From Tubulanus polymorphus (Eukaryota > Nemertea > Palaeonemertea > Tubulaniformes > Tubulanidae), in contig NC_134031.1 of the NCBI RefSeq assembly GCF_964204645.1, positions 11,508,501 to 11,572,500 of the forward strand: a stretch of 64,000 nucleotides of DNA, given 5' to 3'. The notes under the pieces are model-generated. The model was not told the origin of the DNA. It made no database searches and saw only the letters and a program-made list of their open reading frames with translations. Shown here piece by piece: positions 50,112 through 63,350 of this stretch (position 1 is its first letter; the number at the start of each line of letters is the position of its first letter). The position numbers were made by a program, and so were the translations under genes.

Positions 50112-51706
50112 TCTGATGATAACGCGAAACAGATACAGCCGTCTTCGAGCCTGTCGTCAAAGTTAGAGCACCTACGTCGAGCTTGCGGGCTAAAAAAGGA
50201 GCTCTGACTCGTCTTTGTACTCAGGCTACAACATTGATCGCTGCCCGTGGAAGCCGGAGTCAATTGAAAAAACTGCTTTCGGCAGTTAGTACAGCATATA
50301 ACGACGTCGTTTTTACCGTGAATGACGAATATACAAGTTTACTGCACACAGATGCCGAAACTCAAGAAGCAGCTGCCTATGTCACTGAGGTAGAGAAAAG
50401 GCACAGTGACACGTCGAACGCGATATTAGGCTACTTGCAGTGTCGAATTAATGATTCTGCGTCTCAAGCGTCATCTGCATCATCGACTGCATCTCTAGCC
50501 GCAGAGGTCAACGCCAAGGTCAAGCTACTGAAGGTCACGCAACTGCAAAGACGCTTAGAAATTGAACATAGGAAAGAAGCAGCGTTGAAACACCAACGGA
50601 TCCTACAGGAAGCGTAAGACGAAGCCGATGTTGCGGTCCTGAAAGCAAAGTTGATGAGCGAAGCTGACGAACTCGAGCGAGAACGAAAACACGATTTTGA
50701 TGATGAATTGGTTCCTGACCTGCAAGAGTTTACACAGCCTCAACCGACACTCCCAGATCCGCCAGTGAATCGGCAGCCTCCACCACTGCTGCCAGACGAC
50801 TATTGATACCGATTACCACAACCTCAGTCACCAAGACGTCCGCCGAGATCTTCGTTTACGAAGTCGCTACCGAAAATTAAGTTACCGATTTTTAATGGTG
50901 ATGCTGCAGAATGGCCACGATGGGAATCACTCTTTGAAGCATTGGTCCATAGTCAACCGGACCTGAATAACGTTGAGAAGATGACACACTTGCAGTCAGC
51001 AGTCACTGGTCCGCCTCAACAGTTGATTTCCGGTATGATGTTTGATGGAAGCCAGTATGATGATGCTTTGAATTCATTAAGAAATCGTTATGGAAAGGAA
51101 GACGACATCGTACGTGCTTGCCTAAAAAAGGTGTTTAGTCATCCGTCACCTAGAATACATGACGTCTCGTCACTCGAAGATTTCCAAGGTGTGGTAAATT
51201 CTACAGTCGTCACGCTGAAGAGCCTAAATTTCATGGAAGATTTTCGCAGCTCAGAGAATCTGCATCGAGTTATAATGAAGCTGCCCTTAGAGATCAGACG
51301 TGAATGGGGAAAACAAGCCGTAGAAATCGAATCCAAGAAGGAACGACCGACTTTACTCCACTTGAATGAATGGTTGGTGTTGCAACTCCGAGTATCCTTA
51401 AACTACTGTGAAGCAACGAAGTCTGTAGATGATCGTCAATCCAGAGATAGCAAGCAACATAGCAAGCCGAGTACATCCAAACCGAGATCTGTCTTCTCTA
51501 CTAACGTCAAGGCTGATGATGAGTGTATCCGCTGTAAAAGTAAACATCCCCTAGCAGAGTGTGACGATTTCAAGAAAAACCTTCCAGACGTTAGAGCGCA
51601 GCTGGTTGCAGATAATGGACATTGTTTCTCATACCTCTCCAGGGGACACAGATCGCACCACTGCTTGTCAAAGAAATCATGTGGCATAGACAACTGTCAG
51701 ATGTAG
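50112..51706 (+). pseudogene. gag: BEL gag region
   Basis: The ATG at 50112 opens the protein. A frameshift in an A-rich run near 50195 and in-frame stops at 50615-50617, about 50806 and 51704-51706 break it. The middle has the IKLPIFNGDAAEWPRWESLF motif typical of BEL gag. The end has two zinc-knuckle-like clusters (CIRCKSKHPLAEC; a second one with Cys changed to Tyr). Confidence 0.85.
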
Positions 51707-54700
51707 CATCACAAGTTACTACATGGAAGCAAGAGAATATACCCTAAGACCACAGTTAAAGCGAAGACTACAGATTATTCGTCACAAGAGCGCACCGTCA
51801 CCTTAACTAGAAGACCTACGGCCAATGATGAAGTGTTGTTGCAGGTGGTACCGATTCGAGTGTATGGTAATGGTGAACGATTCTTCGATACTTTCGCTAT
51901 ATTAGATCCAGGGTCCCAAACGTCGCTGTGCTGTCGGGAGATAACAGATCGATTAGATGTTTCTGGCGAAGAAAGGACGCTGACGCTCAATACGATTAAT
52001 GGTCCAAGTTCGCCGAAAACTGGAATGCTTGTTCAACTCGATGTCGTCCCGCTCTCAGCTAGTTCCGTTCGAAAGAAGATCAAGGTCGACGAAGCATGGT
52101 CCGTGGATGGATTGAAGATTCCACTCAGCCTTACCCGATTGAAATCCAGATTGAATTGGTGTCACGTAGAAGATATAGACATATCTGTTCCTGGTCATGG
52201 TGATGTTCAAGTCCTGTTAGGTGCTAACGTCATTGAAGCGGTTATTCAACATGAAACTAGGATTGGTAGACCTAACCAGCCCATAGCCGTTCGGACAGAT
52301 TTTGGTTGGTCACCGACCGGGAGAGCTGGTAATTTCTCTTCATTGGAAGATACGATTCCACGTGTCTACTTTTCCTGGGATGCCACACACGAAAATCAAC
52401 AACTGTCTTCATTGGTTAAAGATTGGTGGCAAACTGAGTCGTTTGGTGTCAAGAACCTGGTACGTGAAAGTCAATCTACCGAAGATGTCCGAGCAGTTCA
52501 GATGTTAGAAGCTAATACTCGATTGGTCAATGGTCACTACGAGACTGGTTTGCTCTGGAAAGATGATGATATTCAACTGCCATGCAACCGTTTAAGTGCG
52601 ATGAAGCGTCTGAAGAATACAGAATGTACCTTAAAGAAGGATCCTGTCAGGGCTGCCGCCTATGCCAAAACGTTCGACGATTACGTTGAGAAAGGATATT
52701 CTCGAAAACTGAGTGAGACTGAAGCTAATCAGCCGAGTCCGAAGAAATGGTACCTTCCACACCATGCCGTTTTTAATCCAAACAAGAAGAAGATACGAGT
52801 GGTCTTTGACGCTGCCGCCTGCTACTCAGGAGTATCACTCAACAACCAGCTGATTTCAGGCCCCAATCTACTTCAAAGCCTGCCTGGGGTTCTTCTGCGT
52901 TTCGGTCAAGAACAAGTAGCTGTGATTGCTGACGTAGAAGCTATGTATCATCAAGTGCGGATAGCAGAAATGGATCAACCAGCATTACGTTACTTCTGGA
53001 GGAATCTAGAAGACCGTCCACCAGACATCTACCAGATGCTGGTCAACATTTTCGCCGCCCGATGTTCCGCGTCTATCGCTAATTATGCATTGAAGATGAC
53101 TGCACGCGATGCTAAAGATGTTCCGCAAGCCGTCCATGACGCCGTTCTTCGCGATTTCTATATGGACGACTTCCTCAAATCAGTCAAGACAGTTCTCAAA
53201 GCCATTGAGATGTTGTCACAGGTCTCTTATACAGTTGCCGTTGGCGGTTTTCGGCTTACGAAGTATTTCAGCAATAGCCGTGAAGTCCTCGCTGCAATGC
53301 CTCCGTCCGATGTTGCCGTTGACGTCCAGAAGTTACCCGACAGTCAACTACCTAAAGAACGAGCGCTCGGCGTATTATGGGACGCTGAAAACGATGTTAT
53401 TGGTATACGAGTTCGTGTGTTCGATGCTGCGTTGACGCGACGAAGTCTACTGCGATTGGTATCTTCGATTTTCGATCCATTTGGTATCGCCGCACCGTTT
53501 CTTCTCCAAGCCATGATACTCGTTCAACTATCTTCGACTCGAAAGCTTGATTGGGATGCTGACTTACCTGAAGAAGATGTCCGTGATTGGAAGTTATGGT
53601 TAAATGCTTTAAAGTCGTTACCAGATGTTCACATTGTCCGTTGCTACAAGCCGTATGAAGATGAACCCAGTCGCCGCGAACTTCACCTGTTTTGCGATGC
53701 GTCCACAAAGGCCTTTCCCAGCTAGCACACAACGTTCATACAACATTCGGAAACGTTCGTGAAAGTTGTGTGATAGTTTATAATGTAACGTTCAGGCGAT
53801 AACGTTTTCTGAAGGTTTTCTAAACGTTTTCATCCAAGAGCCTGCAGCTAATTATTAGTTAAATCAGATATGATCAATATAGCCCGTTTTAAGCAAATCC
53901 CGATGTGGATTCCTACGTTTTAATACCATTGGAAAGCAAGATTCAAACTTTCGGGAGTAATGAAAAATATGGGATTCGAAACCGATGGATATCGTGATAT
54001 ATCAAAACAGGAAGTGTTCGCCATTGTTCAGCAATCAGCTTTAGTGGCGTGTTTAAGGGATTTAAAAATCGTTTATTTACTAAGGTACGTTATTCAATCC
54101 ACAAATTTTGATACTTTCAATGTATGGAAAAATACCGATAGAATGTTTTTGAAACAATCTCTTATGTAGAAACCCACGTTAGAGACCTTTTCGTCGGGTT
54201 TTATATCAATGAAATGACCTAACTGTTGTTCTCCAATAACAAGCATAAAAATCCCTGTATGTATGGATGAAATGAACTTCAAGGCTTAACACAACTATGA
54301 AAATAAAAGTTTCTATATTATTTCCTTTTTATTTTAGGAATCACAAAGGCTGCCAGCTACGCTGTAACGACGACGAATGGTGTACTGGAGAACTAACTTA
54401 CGAGTGAATGATTTCGATATTATACATGTATATATACGTAGTTACAAAATAAAAGTTAGGTAAAATAATTCAAATATTAGTTAGTTGAAAGGGATTTATT
54501 CGAGCTCATGAAAGAGGACATCATGGTTATAATGTAACGTCATACGAACGTTATTGGAACGATTTTATCAAGCTCAATGGTTGCAGAGAGGTTGTGAAGT
54601 AACGTCCAGTCAACGTTATCAAAAACGTTCTGTGAACCTTAAAATACATTTACAAAAAAACGTTCTACAAACGTTGCACGAACGTTCAACATTAACGTTA

Positions 54701-56775
54701 AAACGTTAGTGAAAAACTTTTAGAAAACGTTCTTTGAACGTTTTTTGTTAGCTGGGTTGGTGCAGTCGCATACTTCCGTTTAGTAATGCCCGACGGTGAT
54801 CTACATTGCAGTTTCGTGATGAGTAAAACCCGTGTAGCTCCATTAAAGATGATGTCAATTGTCCGACTCGAACTTCAAGCTGCTGTCCTCGCTGTTCGTT
54901 TGGCTGAAGCTATCAAGAAAGAAGTTACATGTCGAATCGACGAAACTGTCTACTGGTCCGATAGCAAGGTTGTCTTAGGCTACATTATGAACGGGAGCAG
55001 GCGTTTTCATGTCTTTGTCGCGGTGAGAATATCCGAGATCCACGACTCAACTACACCTTATCAATGGCGCCACGTACCGGGCTGCGAGAACCCTGCAGAT
55101 GATTGCTCAAGAGGTGTTTCGGCTGCTAAGTTATCACCGGATTGTAGATGGCTGACTGGTCCAAGTTTTCTATGGAACTCCGTCGAATCGTGGCCTGAAG
55201 ATATTCCCACTGAAGAGTTCGTCAGCACCGATGACCCCGAAGTAAAGAAGAATGTTTGCCTTATATCCGTTAGACGTGCTGTACTGCCAGATCCATCCAA
55301 GAAGTCATCCTGGGTCGAGTATATACGAATTACAGCATGGATGCTGCGCTTTATCAACAACTTCGTTTCTACGCACCGAAAGGTTAAGTTGGAAGTTCGT
55401 CGTGATGGTCCGTTATCTGTTGCAGAATTCAAAAGGGCTGAAACGTTGATCTTAAGTACTGCTCAGCGACAGAAGTTTCCTATGGAGTATGCTGCCTTGA
55501 GGTCTGCTAAAAGACTGCCATCGTCAAGCAAGCTGCTGCAACTGGATCAAGAATTGGATGCGTCAGGTTTGATGAGAGCTCGTGGCAGACTGATGAACGC
55601 AAATATACCGACGGCTGCCAGGTTTCCAGTTATACTGCCCAATGCCCATGACGTCACTAGAATGGTAATCATGCATACTCATATAGTGTGTTTGCATGCT
55701 GGTATTGACCACACGCTGAATCAGATTCGTCAGAGATACTGCATCCTGAAATCGAGATCGACCGTCAGAAAGCTATTGTTTCATTGTCCAAATTGCAAGA
55801 AGAGGCGCGTCCAGCCTAAAGTACCGAAGATGGCAGATCTACCCGAAGCCCGCTTTGATGACTCGCATCCGTTCAACAGTGTTGGTATTGATTATTTCGG
55901 GCCTTATGAAGTTCACAGATTTAGAAAGACAGAGAAGCGTTATGGTCTATTGGTTACCTGCATGTCAACCCGGGCAATCCATCTGGAAATGAGTAACTCG
56001 CTCGATACCGACAGCTTCCTGATGGCTTTTCGACGTTTTGTTGCACGCAGAGGACGTCCGGCAGTCGTATACTCCGACAATGGCACCAATTTGAAGTCCG
56101 GAGAAAACGAGCTGCGCCAAGCTTTACGCAAATTTAACCATCAACATATCGAAGATGACATGTCTCAAAAGATGATCCAGTAGTACTTCAACCCTCCCGC
56201 CGCCAGCCACATGGCCGGCGTTTGGGAGCGTCTCGTCTCTTCAATCAAAAGATGCTTGAAGATCGTTATCGGTAAACAGATACTTGCTGATGAAGTCCGC
56301 CATACACTATTCGTTGAAGTTGAAGCTGTTTTAAACTCAAGACCGATTACTCATGTCAGCAGTGACAGTGGTGTTCCGTCAGCACTTACACCCGCTCACT
56401 TCTTACTGGGAAGAGCAATACCAAACCTATCTACAGGAGTCTACACTGATGTCGACGTGTCGTACCAGCGCAGATGGAAGCAGACTCAAACGCTAGCAAA
56501 CCACTTTTGGAGCCGTTGGAGAAAGGAATACGTCCCAACCCTCATTGCCAGACCAAAATGGGATCGCGAAGGTAGAAACATTTGACGATGTAGTGTTAAT
56601 AGTTGATCAAGATGTACCGCGTGGTATGTGGAAGATAGGCCAAGTTATTCGTGCGTTTCCTGGCCGTGATGATGTCGTCAGATCCGCAGAAATCAAAACT
56701 GGTTCGGGAACTTACGTGTGCCCAGTAGCCAAACTATGTGTGCTGGAAGAAGCCAAAACGCTTAAAATGAACTGA
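51707..56775 (+). pseudogene. pol: BEL pol: protease, reverse transcriptase, RNase H, integrase
   Basis: Protease LDPGSQTSL (about 51903). Reverse transcriptase DVEAMYHQVRI and YMDDFLKS (about 53160). RNase H begins FCDAS and is interrupted by the element 53717-54756. Integrase has a zinc-binding region (CPNCKKRR) and catalytic D in VGIDYFGPY, D in VVYSDNGTNLK and E in AGVWERLV. Breaks: an in-frame TAG at 56181-56183 and a frameshift near 56580. Apart from these, most of pol is open, so decay is moderate. Confidence 0.9.
53717..54756. mobile_element. Non-autonomous foldback DNA transposon inside BEL pol
   Basis: 1,040 bp with about 21-bp inverted ends: CCCAGCTAGCACACAACGTTC on the left versus the complement of GAACGTTTTTTGTTAGCTGGG on the right. 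Many AACGTT words lie just inside both ends. The flanks show a possible 2-bp TT duplication, and the BEL frame resumes right after it. No coding capacity. The superfamily is not assigned. Confidence 0.85.
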
Positions 56776-56854
56776 CTTAAACTGTTTCGTGTAACTTATT
56801 TCCTTCCGTCATTTCGGGCGGGAGGATGTGAATGACGATTTGATGAATGGGTAA

Positions 56855-57169
56855 GGCCAAAAAAAAAGATGTCTTGTTTCTCATGATTTTGAAATCCCGC
56901 CCGCATCGGAAAAATCATCGGCAAATCAGCGATAAAAATAAAGTCCGCCCTCCCGCATCATAGCTCGAAAATAAATTTGTTTTTTATAAAAATTAAAATC
57001 CGCCCGCCCGCATCGATATATTACGCATATCGTCATCTTTTTATCATTTTATATCTCTATGAACGTATCGAGAAAAGTTGATATATAAATATAAATATCA
57101 CATAAATATCATCGGCACCACACTGGTGACTCGAACCCATATCAACGGAGTCGGTTACCGTAGGCCTAA
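56855..57169. other. Non-coding stretch with CCGCCCGCCCGCATC-like repeats and a tRNA-like fragment
   Basis: Three dispersed CGCCCGCATC motifs alternate with AT-rich runs. On the minus strand a B-box-like GGTTCGAGTCACC occurs near 57127-57139, suggesting a SINE fragment. No gene seen. Confidence 0.35.
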
Positions 57170-60100
57170 ATGTCAAATGCCAAGGTCGCTGTGGAGCTTG
57201 ATTTCTGGCGTGATTCTTATTCGAAGCGATTTCTCTTGGTAAAATGTGGTGGTAATAGCGTCCAAGATGTTGCTATCTGTTCAAATAATATTCCAAAAGA
57301 AGCCAATACTACGTTGGCCAATTCTACAAGTATCTCCAGAGTCAACAGTGATGGAACTTTTCGAAAATGCGTTGGCCGGTTCTTACTCAAACTTGACAGT
57401 TAGTGAAGAAATGCGTGACGTTCACGAGAAGTATATAGAGTGTCCAGATTTACTGAAAGCCGATATTTCTAGGACCTTAGAAGGTCACTTCCAGTCAATA
57501 CCTGTGACATCTGTAATCAGTGATTTAAAAGACTTTGGTATATATGTAAAATATACTTTGGAGACAAAAAAGGCCAGTAGCAGTACAGCAGAGCGGAATG
57601 CATTCCAGACATTAATGGCTGCAGCTGCAAGAAAATCCTGGCCCCCGATGATTGATCCAATAAGAAACAAAAAAGATGAACTGTTTAATCATGTGTTGCT
57701 AGTCTTTAAAACCATGGGTGGACCAGGCTGGCCAGCATCATCATTGACGATTGGGAATAACTTCGTCACATTATTGACCGATGTCATGTGGATGTTAGAC
57801 GGCAATCATGTAAGTAGCTGACTTATACCTGTCTGTTTTTCCTTAAAACTTGCTGATTTTTATTTAAGGCCAAAACAAAATGTATGTGTGGTTACGGTCT
57901 CCCCACCGATTCAAATGAATTACGCCGAGTCATTTTATTTTATTGGCCTAATTTTCGTCATCTAAAATTTTGGAGTAACCATTTTTCATTGTTCATGTTC
58001 AAACATCCGGAAAATGCACAACACATATAAAAGTCATCGATAAAACTTTTTCAAAATCGACCGGGATTGCAATCTTTATGTCTTGAAATTTAGGGATTAT
58101 TACCGGAATGTGACTGCCATGTGAGCTCACATATTTTGACAGCTGAGCTACTACTAGCGCCATCTATCGAACATAAATTGAACCTGTTGCCCAATTTCAC
58201 TCCAAATGCTATCATAAATCATTGGACAGTCTGTTATGTCTAGTCTCTGTTGAATTGTAATAAGGCTTATATTTTTTACAGTGTCGTAGTCTCTGATTCA
58301 ACAGGCCATAAATAGTCCTATTGATAACTAAGAGATATTTTTTTTGTTAACGTTTGGAGACCTAGGTACAATACAACGTAGTTTTACACATGTCTTCAGC
58401 TTCAAAATTTTGATACTGATGAAAGGTAAACAAGGGTGATGATGATTTATAATTACCAAGTAACACATCAAAAAATTCTTGAATTAATATGTATGTTGTT
58501 TATTTGTTGGTAAAGGTTCTTAGGTTTTTAAGCGTTGCTTATTTTGTGACTGAAAATAATGAATAAGCAATGAAAAAAACCCTTCGCATTCTTTGACTTT
58601 TGAGGTGATGGTATTACTGATACATTACTTCCATAGGCCATATACTTGGAAGTTAGTCATAGTGGTACTTGCAAGTTAATTTTCTTGCTATAGTATGTCG
58701 TAAGCATAAAATGTCCACTAACTTTTCGCACAAGACTTTGAATGGAAGCTATATGCACGTTTAAAATGTTTTATATCTATTTTCAGGATAAATTAGCTTC
58801 TCGGAGCTGCGAAATCCCAACAGCACTCAAGCCACTAAATGGGTATAATCGCCCGGAGCTCCACAAACATAAACGTACGCAACTATCTGAAACGGAGATG
58901 TCATCATTTAGAGATATGTTATTTACTGTTTTACAACAGGTAAACCCCCTTGAATTTTCATACTTTAAAATTATGTTTGAAAACCGAGTTAGAGAAAATT
59001 AATTATACTTTAGCGAATATATTCACAAACAAGATTGTAAATGTAGAATATTTCCTACACAAGAACACGTCATGGGCATTATTTCAAGGATGTCTGTATT
59101 GCATTTTTATTTTCTTTAACTGACTATGAACTATATCAATAGTTAAAATTCAATGGTGGACAGCAGACTTTATATTTCTATGTATTACTTTGACGGACTT
59201 ATCCACTTCCTGTTTATTACATACAAGCCTTTATTTCAGCTTGCTCAGTGATGCTTCAGGCTTATGTCATTGCATTTCAAACTGCTCTGTTTTTAGGGCC
59301 ATGGTATTAAATGTAAAAATCTGTGGGCAAGTCATGTATTCCACAAACAAAATTTTGACAAGGGATTATCAAAATTCAAATATTTTTGTATTCTAGAAAT
59401 GGATTTCTACAGATGACCAATGGAAGCACATGAAGGAGATGGTAGAGAGCCTAGCTATGGCATTAGACAAGTATATCGATTATCTGAATAAGAGAACAGC
59501 AGAAATGAATCGGATACACAGTTTACAGGAACCAGTACGGAGTGTTGATGACGCTTATAGTACTATAGACTTGCCATATGGTATGCCATTTCCCAAAATT
59601 CATGCTGAATATATGACAGACATTTATGAAGCTTTAACTGTATTGGGTGACAATGAACCTCTTTTTCTGAACCAATACCTACCTGAAAATCCTCAAGAAA
59701 GGTACAAAGTTATAAAAAGCATAAAAATGTATGGTGTTGGATTTAGGTCTGTCTTGTACACTTACAGTACTGGAAACAATCTTGGTTCCTTGCATTTTGT
59801 ATGGAAATGCTCAGAAAATGAAGATACAATAGATTCAAATAGCCATGTTATCCTTAAACTGTCGGCCGACATGCCAAAATTCCATACACGTGAAATGCGC
59901 AAAGTTGTTGAAAAAATGGTCGGGTCTGTAGTAAAATTAAAACCTCTGGTATTCAGAAATATCTAAAAACTTATTTCGGGTGATATGTCTGTTGGAGAAA
60001 CTGCAGAGCAGGCCATAATTGATTCACGTGTCAGGCTTATTATGGAATCTGGGGACGTAGATCTGGTGGCAGATATGAGAACCTTAAATCAAGGCCGGGA

Positions 60101-61352
60101 AGCCAAGTTTGAGCCGTTTTGGGTTGAGGTGGAGAAGTATATAAATGAAATTTGTGGCGAGGTTACAGCTGATCGTCGCCATGATGCTGTGTGCCATATT
60201 GCCACAGCAATGTCCATCCACCACCTACACAAAGAAGTCTCCAGCCGTTGTCCAGAAGGTACACCTATACCTTCTGAACAATGGCTTAGACTTCAATTTT
60301 GGCCGAAGGACCCATATTCAAAATCTGCCTACCAATACACGGGTAGGTTAAAATTGAAGTATATGGTGCAGAAAAGGCAGGTGAGGCACTCACACATTGA
60401 TTCTCACTATGCATCAGCATTGTACAAATACGAACGTGAGATGGCCATTAGGTTTAGAGATAAATGTGTCTTTATTTCAATAGATGATAAACATAAAATC
60501 AAATTAGGTGAACCGGGATATCATGTGGCAGCGTGTGATCGTGGTAAGCAGGTAATTGTAGACAAGGATAAGCTATTTTCAGTTGGTGATCATGATTTCA
60601 CAAAGTTTGGGTTGACTCCAAGTGTGACATTGCTGATTGATGTGCCAGACTCAATCACTGGGAGTTTCTATTCTGGGCAAGTCTTTGTGAATCTCAAAGA
60701 TAGTATATTAGAACCGTCTAGCCCAATTCGACATGCCACTGAAATTATCAAGATGTTGGATACTCAGGTTAGAAAGCCAATTCTGTTTATTTATTCCGAT
60801 GGTGGCCCTGACCACAGGCTTAATTTTATAACTGTACAGTTGTCGTATCTGTGTATTTTCTTGAGATTTCAGCTTGATCTCTTGGTTGCTGTAAGAACAC
60901 CACCATATAATAGCTGGTTAAACCCAGTTGAGCGCATAATGTCAATTATCAATATTGCCCTACAATGTGTTGGTCTTATGCGGCAGGAGTCTACTGACAG
61001 TTTCGAAAACATTCTCTCTGGGTGTAGTAATATGAAAGAGATAAGAGCTGCTGTTGAGAAAAATGATGGGATGGGCCCTGCTCTCTTAGATTCAACCCGC
61101 CCTGCAAAGCAGTTACTGAATTCCCTCATTGAAAAATTAGAACTTAAAGGTGAGAGTTTCACATGCATGGAATCAGCTACGGAAGAAGAAATCAGAGAAT
61201 TTTTCGAAACTGTAAGTGACTTAGATGAACATGCCTATTGTTTTATCGATTATACGAGAATAAATTTTTCTGTAGTTCAACATCCAGATTTCTACATTAA
61301 ATCTCATGGCTTCAATAGTTGTATATGTTTTACACTAAAAATTTGTTCCTAA
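57170..61352 (+). CDS. Spliced gene with DDE/RNase H-fold transposase-like protein
   Basis: Exon 1 ends at 57809 (CAT|GTAAGT), exon 2 is 58787-58939 (TTTCAG before, CAG|GTAAAC after), and exon 3 starts at 59397 (TTCTAG before) and runs to 61352 with one in-frame TAA at 59964-59966. The core shows D in SIDDKHKIKLGEPG, D in YSDGGPDHRL and E in LNPVERIMS, a plausible D,D,E triad, with the conserved HDFTKFGLTPSV and VPDSITGSFYSGQVF segments between. I recognise it only as a widespread uncharacterised transposase-like family of animals. The start of exon 1 is uncertain (57170 or 57246 in different frames). The stop may separate two proteins or mark decay. Confidence 0.6.
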
Positions 61353-62025
61353 GTAGTACAACAGGTTGCATTGGAACGGAATTAATGGAACAACGGTATT
61401 TTATATACGGCCGGATAATAGCGTTAGGCCTATACGAATTTTACTCGACACAGAGAAAGGAATAAAACGGGAGCAAAAAAATTAAAAAGATAAGATATGT
61501 TTGAAAACGCACGGCATTTTACTCCAGGGATTGGCAAAATTTAAAGTTAATTACTCTTCAGTACTTGTATGCAGCGGGACGGTCATTTTGTAACACGCGG
61601 ACCGCGCGCGCGCATTATTCTCCGGGACTCGGGAGCGATGCTGTGAAACCGGCGCGCTTGTTATTCTAAAAATTCGACACGTTGCTAAGGTGGACTGTGC
61701 TTTTTGTGGGATTCGAATCCAGTCTTCCAATCGGTTTCTACGGAGAAAAACGAACTAAAAATAAAATTTTTTGACAATATATTGTGAATATTCTTTGTAA
61801 AATTACACAAAATTTTTTTGTAATCCATCAAACTACCCGTGCGACGCGGCCCGCATGTTTCGACGAAAGTCCGCCCGTGACCGTCTTTTTCGTTGCCGCG
61901 ATTTAGCCAATGCCCATGTGTCCCGGATGTAAACTACACTTTTTGAGAAGGACAGTATGGAGAAATATAGGAAATTTGAATTTGCCTCATACGCGCGATT
62001 AACTTAAGGAGCTTCCATATGTCAA
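61233..62025. repeat. About 0.8-kb direct duplication, first copy
   Basis: Starts inside the 3' end of the transposase-like gene (GCCTATTGTTTTATCGATTA) and ends near GCGCGATTAACTTAA. The second copy is at 62549-63350, offset about 1,316 bp. It contains a palindromic GGATTCGAATCC. Confidence 0.85.
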
Positions 62026-62135
62026 AGTCGAAACTTGGTGAAGCGCACAGCCAGTCATAAGTTTTAATGAATAAATAGAGCCCCAACTCGTATAGAATTC
62101 TACATAGTAAAAAACATAGGTTTTGCGGGGGCACA

Positions 62136-62548
62136 GTGTTCGGCGAGGTCCGTGGTCAAAGAAAATCACCCACAATATCGAAGATCTATTCTAGCGAAGA
62201 TTCGCCGTGATCAAATACATGTAAAGAAAAGGAATTCATTTTTTTGCGAAAAATACCGTAAGCTTTGAGAGTGTTGATTACAAATTAAAAACCTTGTTTG
62301 TTTCATCTTTCCTACGACAATAAATCTTATATGATATTAATGCAATTATCTGATATGTTTTACGAACGGCTTTAATAGTTATATATGTTTTATGCTAAAG
62401 GAAGGCACCCGGTGGCGTGACCATAGAAAATCACCCAAAGTATGATAGATTTTCGAGCGAATTAAGGGACCCGTGATTAAAAAAGAAGAAAAATCATTTC
62501 TGCGAAAAACAACGTGGTTGTTTTGGAAATGTTGATTACAAATTGAAA
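62136..62548. repeat. Spacer with its own shorter duplication
   Basis: The segments at about 62150-62300 and 62428-62548 are related (AAAATCACCCA...GTTGATTACAAATT), so the region grew by nested tandem duplication. Confidence 0.6.
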
Positions 62549-63350
62549 GCCTATTGTTTTATCGATTACACGAGAATAAATTTTTCTGTAGTTAAAAACG
62601 TCAGATTTCTACATTAAATCTCATGTCCAATAGTTTTATATGTTTTACACCAAAGATTTGTTCCTAAGTATTACAACGGGTTGCATGGGTATGGAATTAA
62701 TGGAACAACGGTATTTTTATATACGGATTATACTTTTATAGCGAGGGATTTTACTCGAAACGGAAAAGGGGAATAACGTTTGAAAAACGAAAGTAAAAAA
62801 AAAGATACGATATGTTAAAAAACGAACGGCATTTTACTCCCAGGGATTGGCAAAATTTTAATTATTCAGTACTTGTGTGTAGCGGGACGGTCATTTTGTC
62901 ATACGCGGACCGCGCGCGCGTGCGTTATTCTCCCGGACTCGACCCTTAGTGATGCTGTGAAACCGGCGCGCTTGTTATTCTAAAAAATTCGACCCGTTGC
63001 TAAGGGACTGTGCTTTTTGTGGGATTCGAATCCAGCCTTCCAATCGGTTTCTACGGAGGAATACGAACTAAAAATAACATTTTTTTGACAATATATTTTG
63101 TACATTCTTTGTAAATATTCGGAAAATTACACAAAATCATTTTGTTATCCTTCATTCGCGTATTCAAACTAACCGCGCGACGCGGCCCGCTAGTTTCGAC
63201 GAAAGTCCGTCCCTGACCGTCATTTTCGTCGCCGCGATTTAGCCAATGCCCATGTGTCCCGGATGTAAACTACACTTTTTGAGAAGGACGGTATGGAGAA
63301 ATATAGAAAATTTGAATTTGCCTCATACGCGCGATTAACTTAATGAGCTT
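62549..63350. repeat. About 0.8-kb direct duplication, second copy
   Basis: Diverged copy of 61233-62025 with small indels. The coding part from the transposase C terminus is no longer open. Confidence 0.85.

Larger units (their letters stand above)
49751..56854 (+). mobile_element. BEL/Pao LTR retrotransposon, decayed
   Basis: 5' LTR 49751-50069, primer binding site 50071-50088, one gag-pol frame with several breaks, a purine-rich tract GGGCGGGAGGA ending at 56826, and only 28 bp of the 3' LTR (56827-56854). A 1,040-bp foldback element splits pol at 53717-54756. It begins five bases after the Polinton D terminus. Confidence 0.9.

Noticed and set aside
50060-51990. Minus-strand frames in the BEL gag and protease region
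   Set aside because: Antisense of recognised gag-pol coding sequence.
61695-61735. tRNA gene from GGATTCGAATCC
   Set aside because: The motif is palindromic and repeated in the duplicated unit, with no cloverleaf evident.
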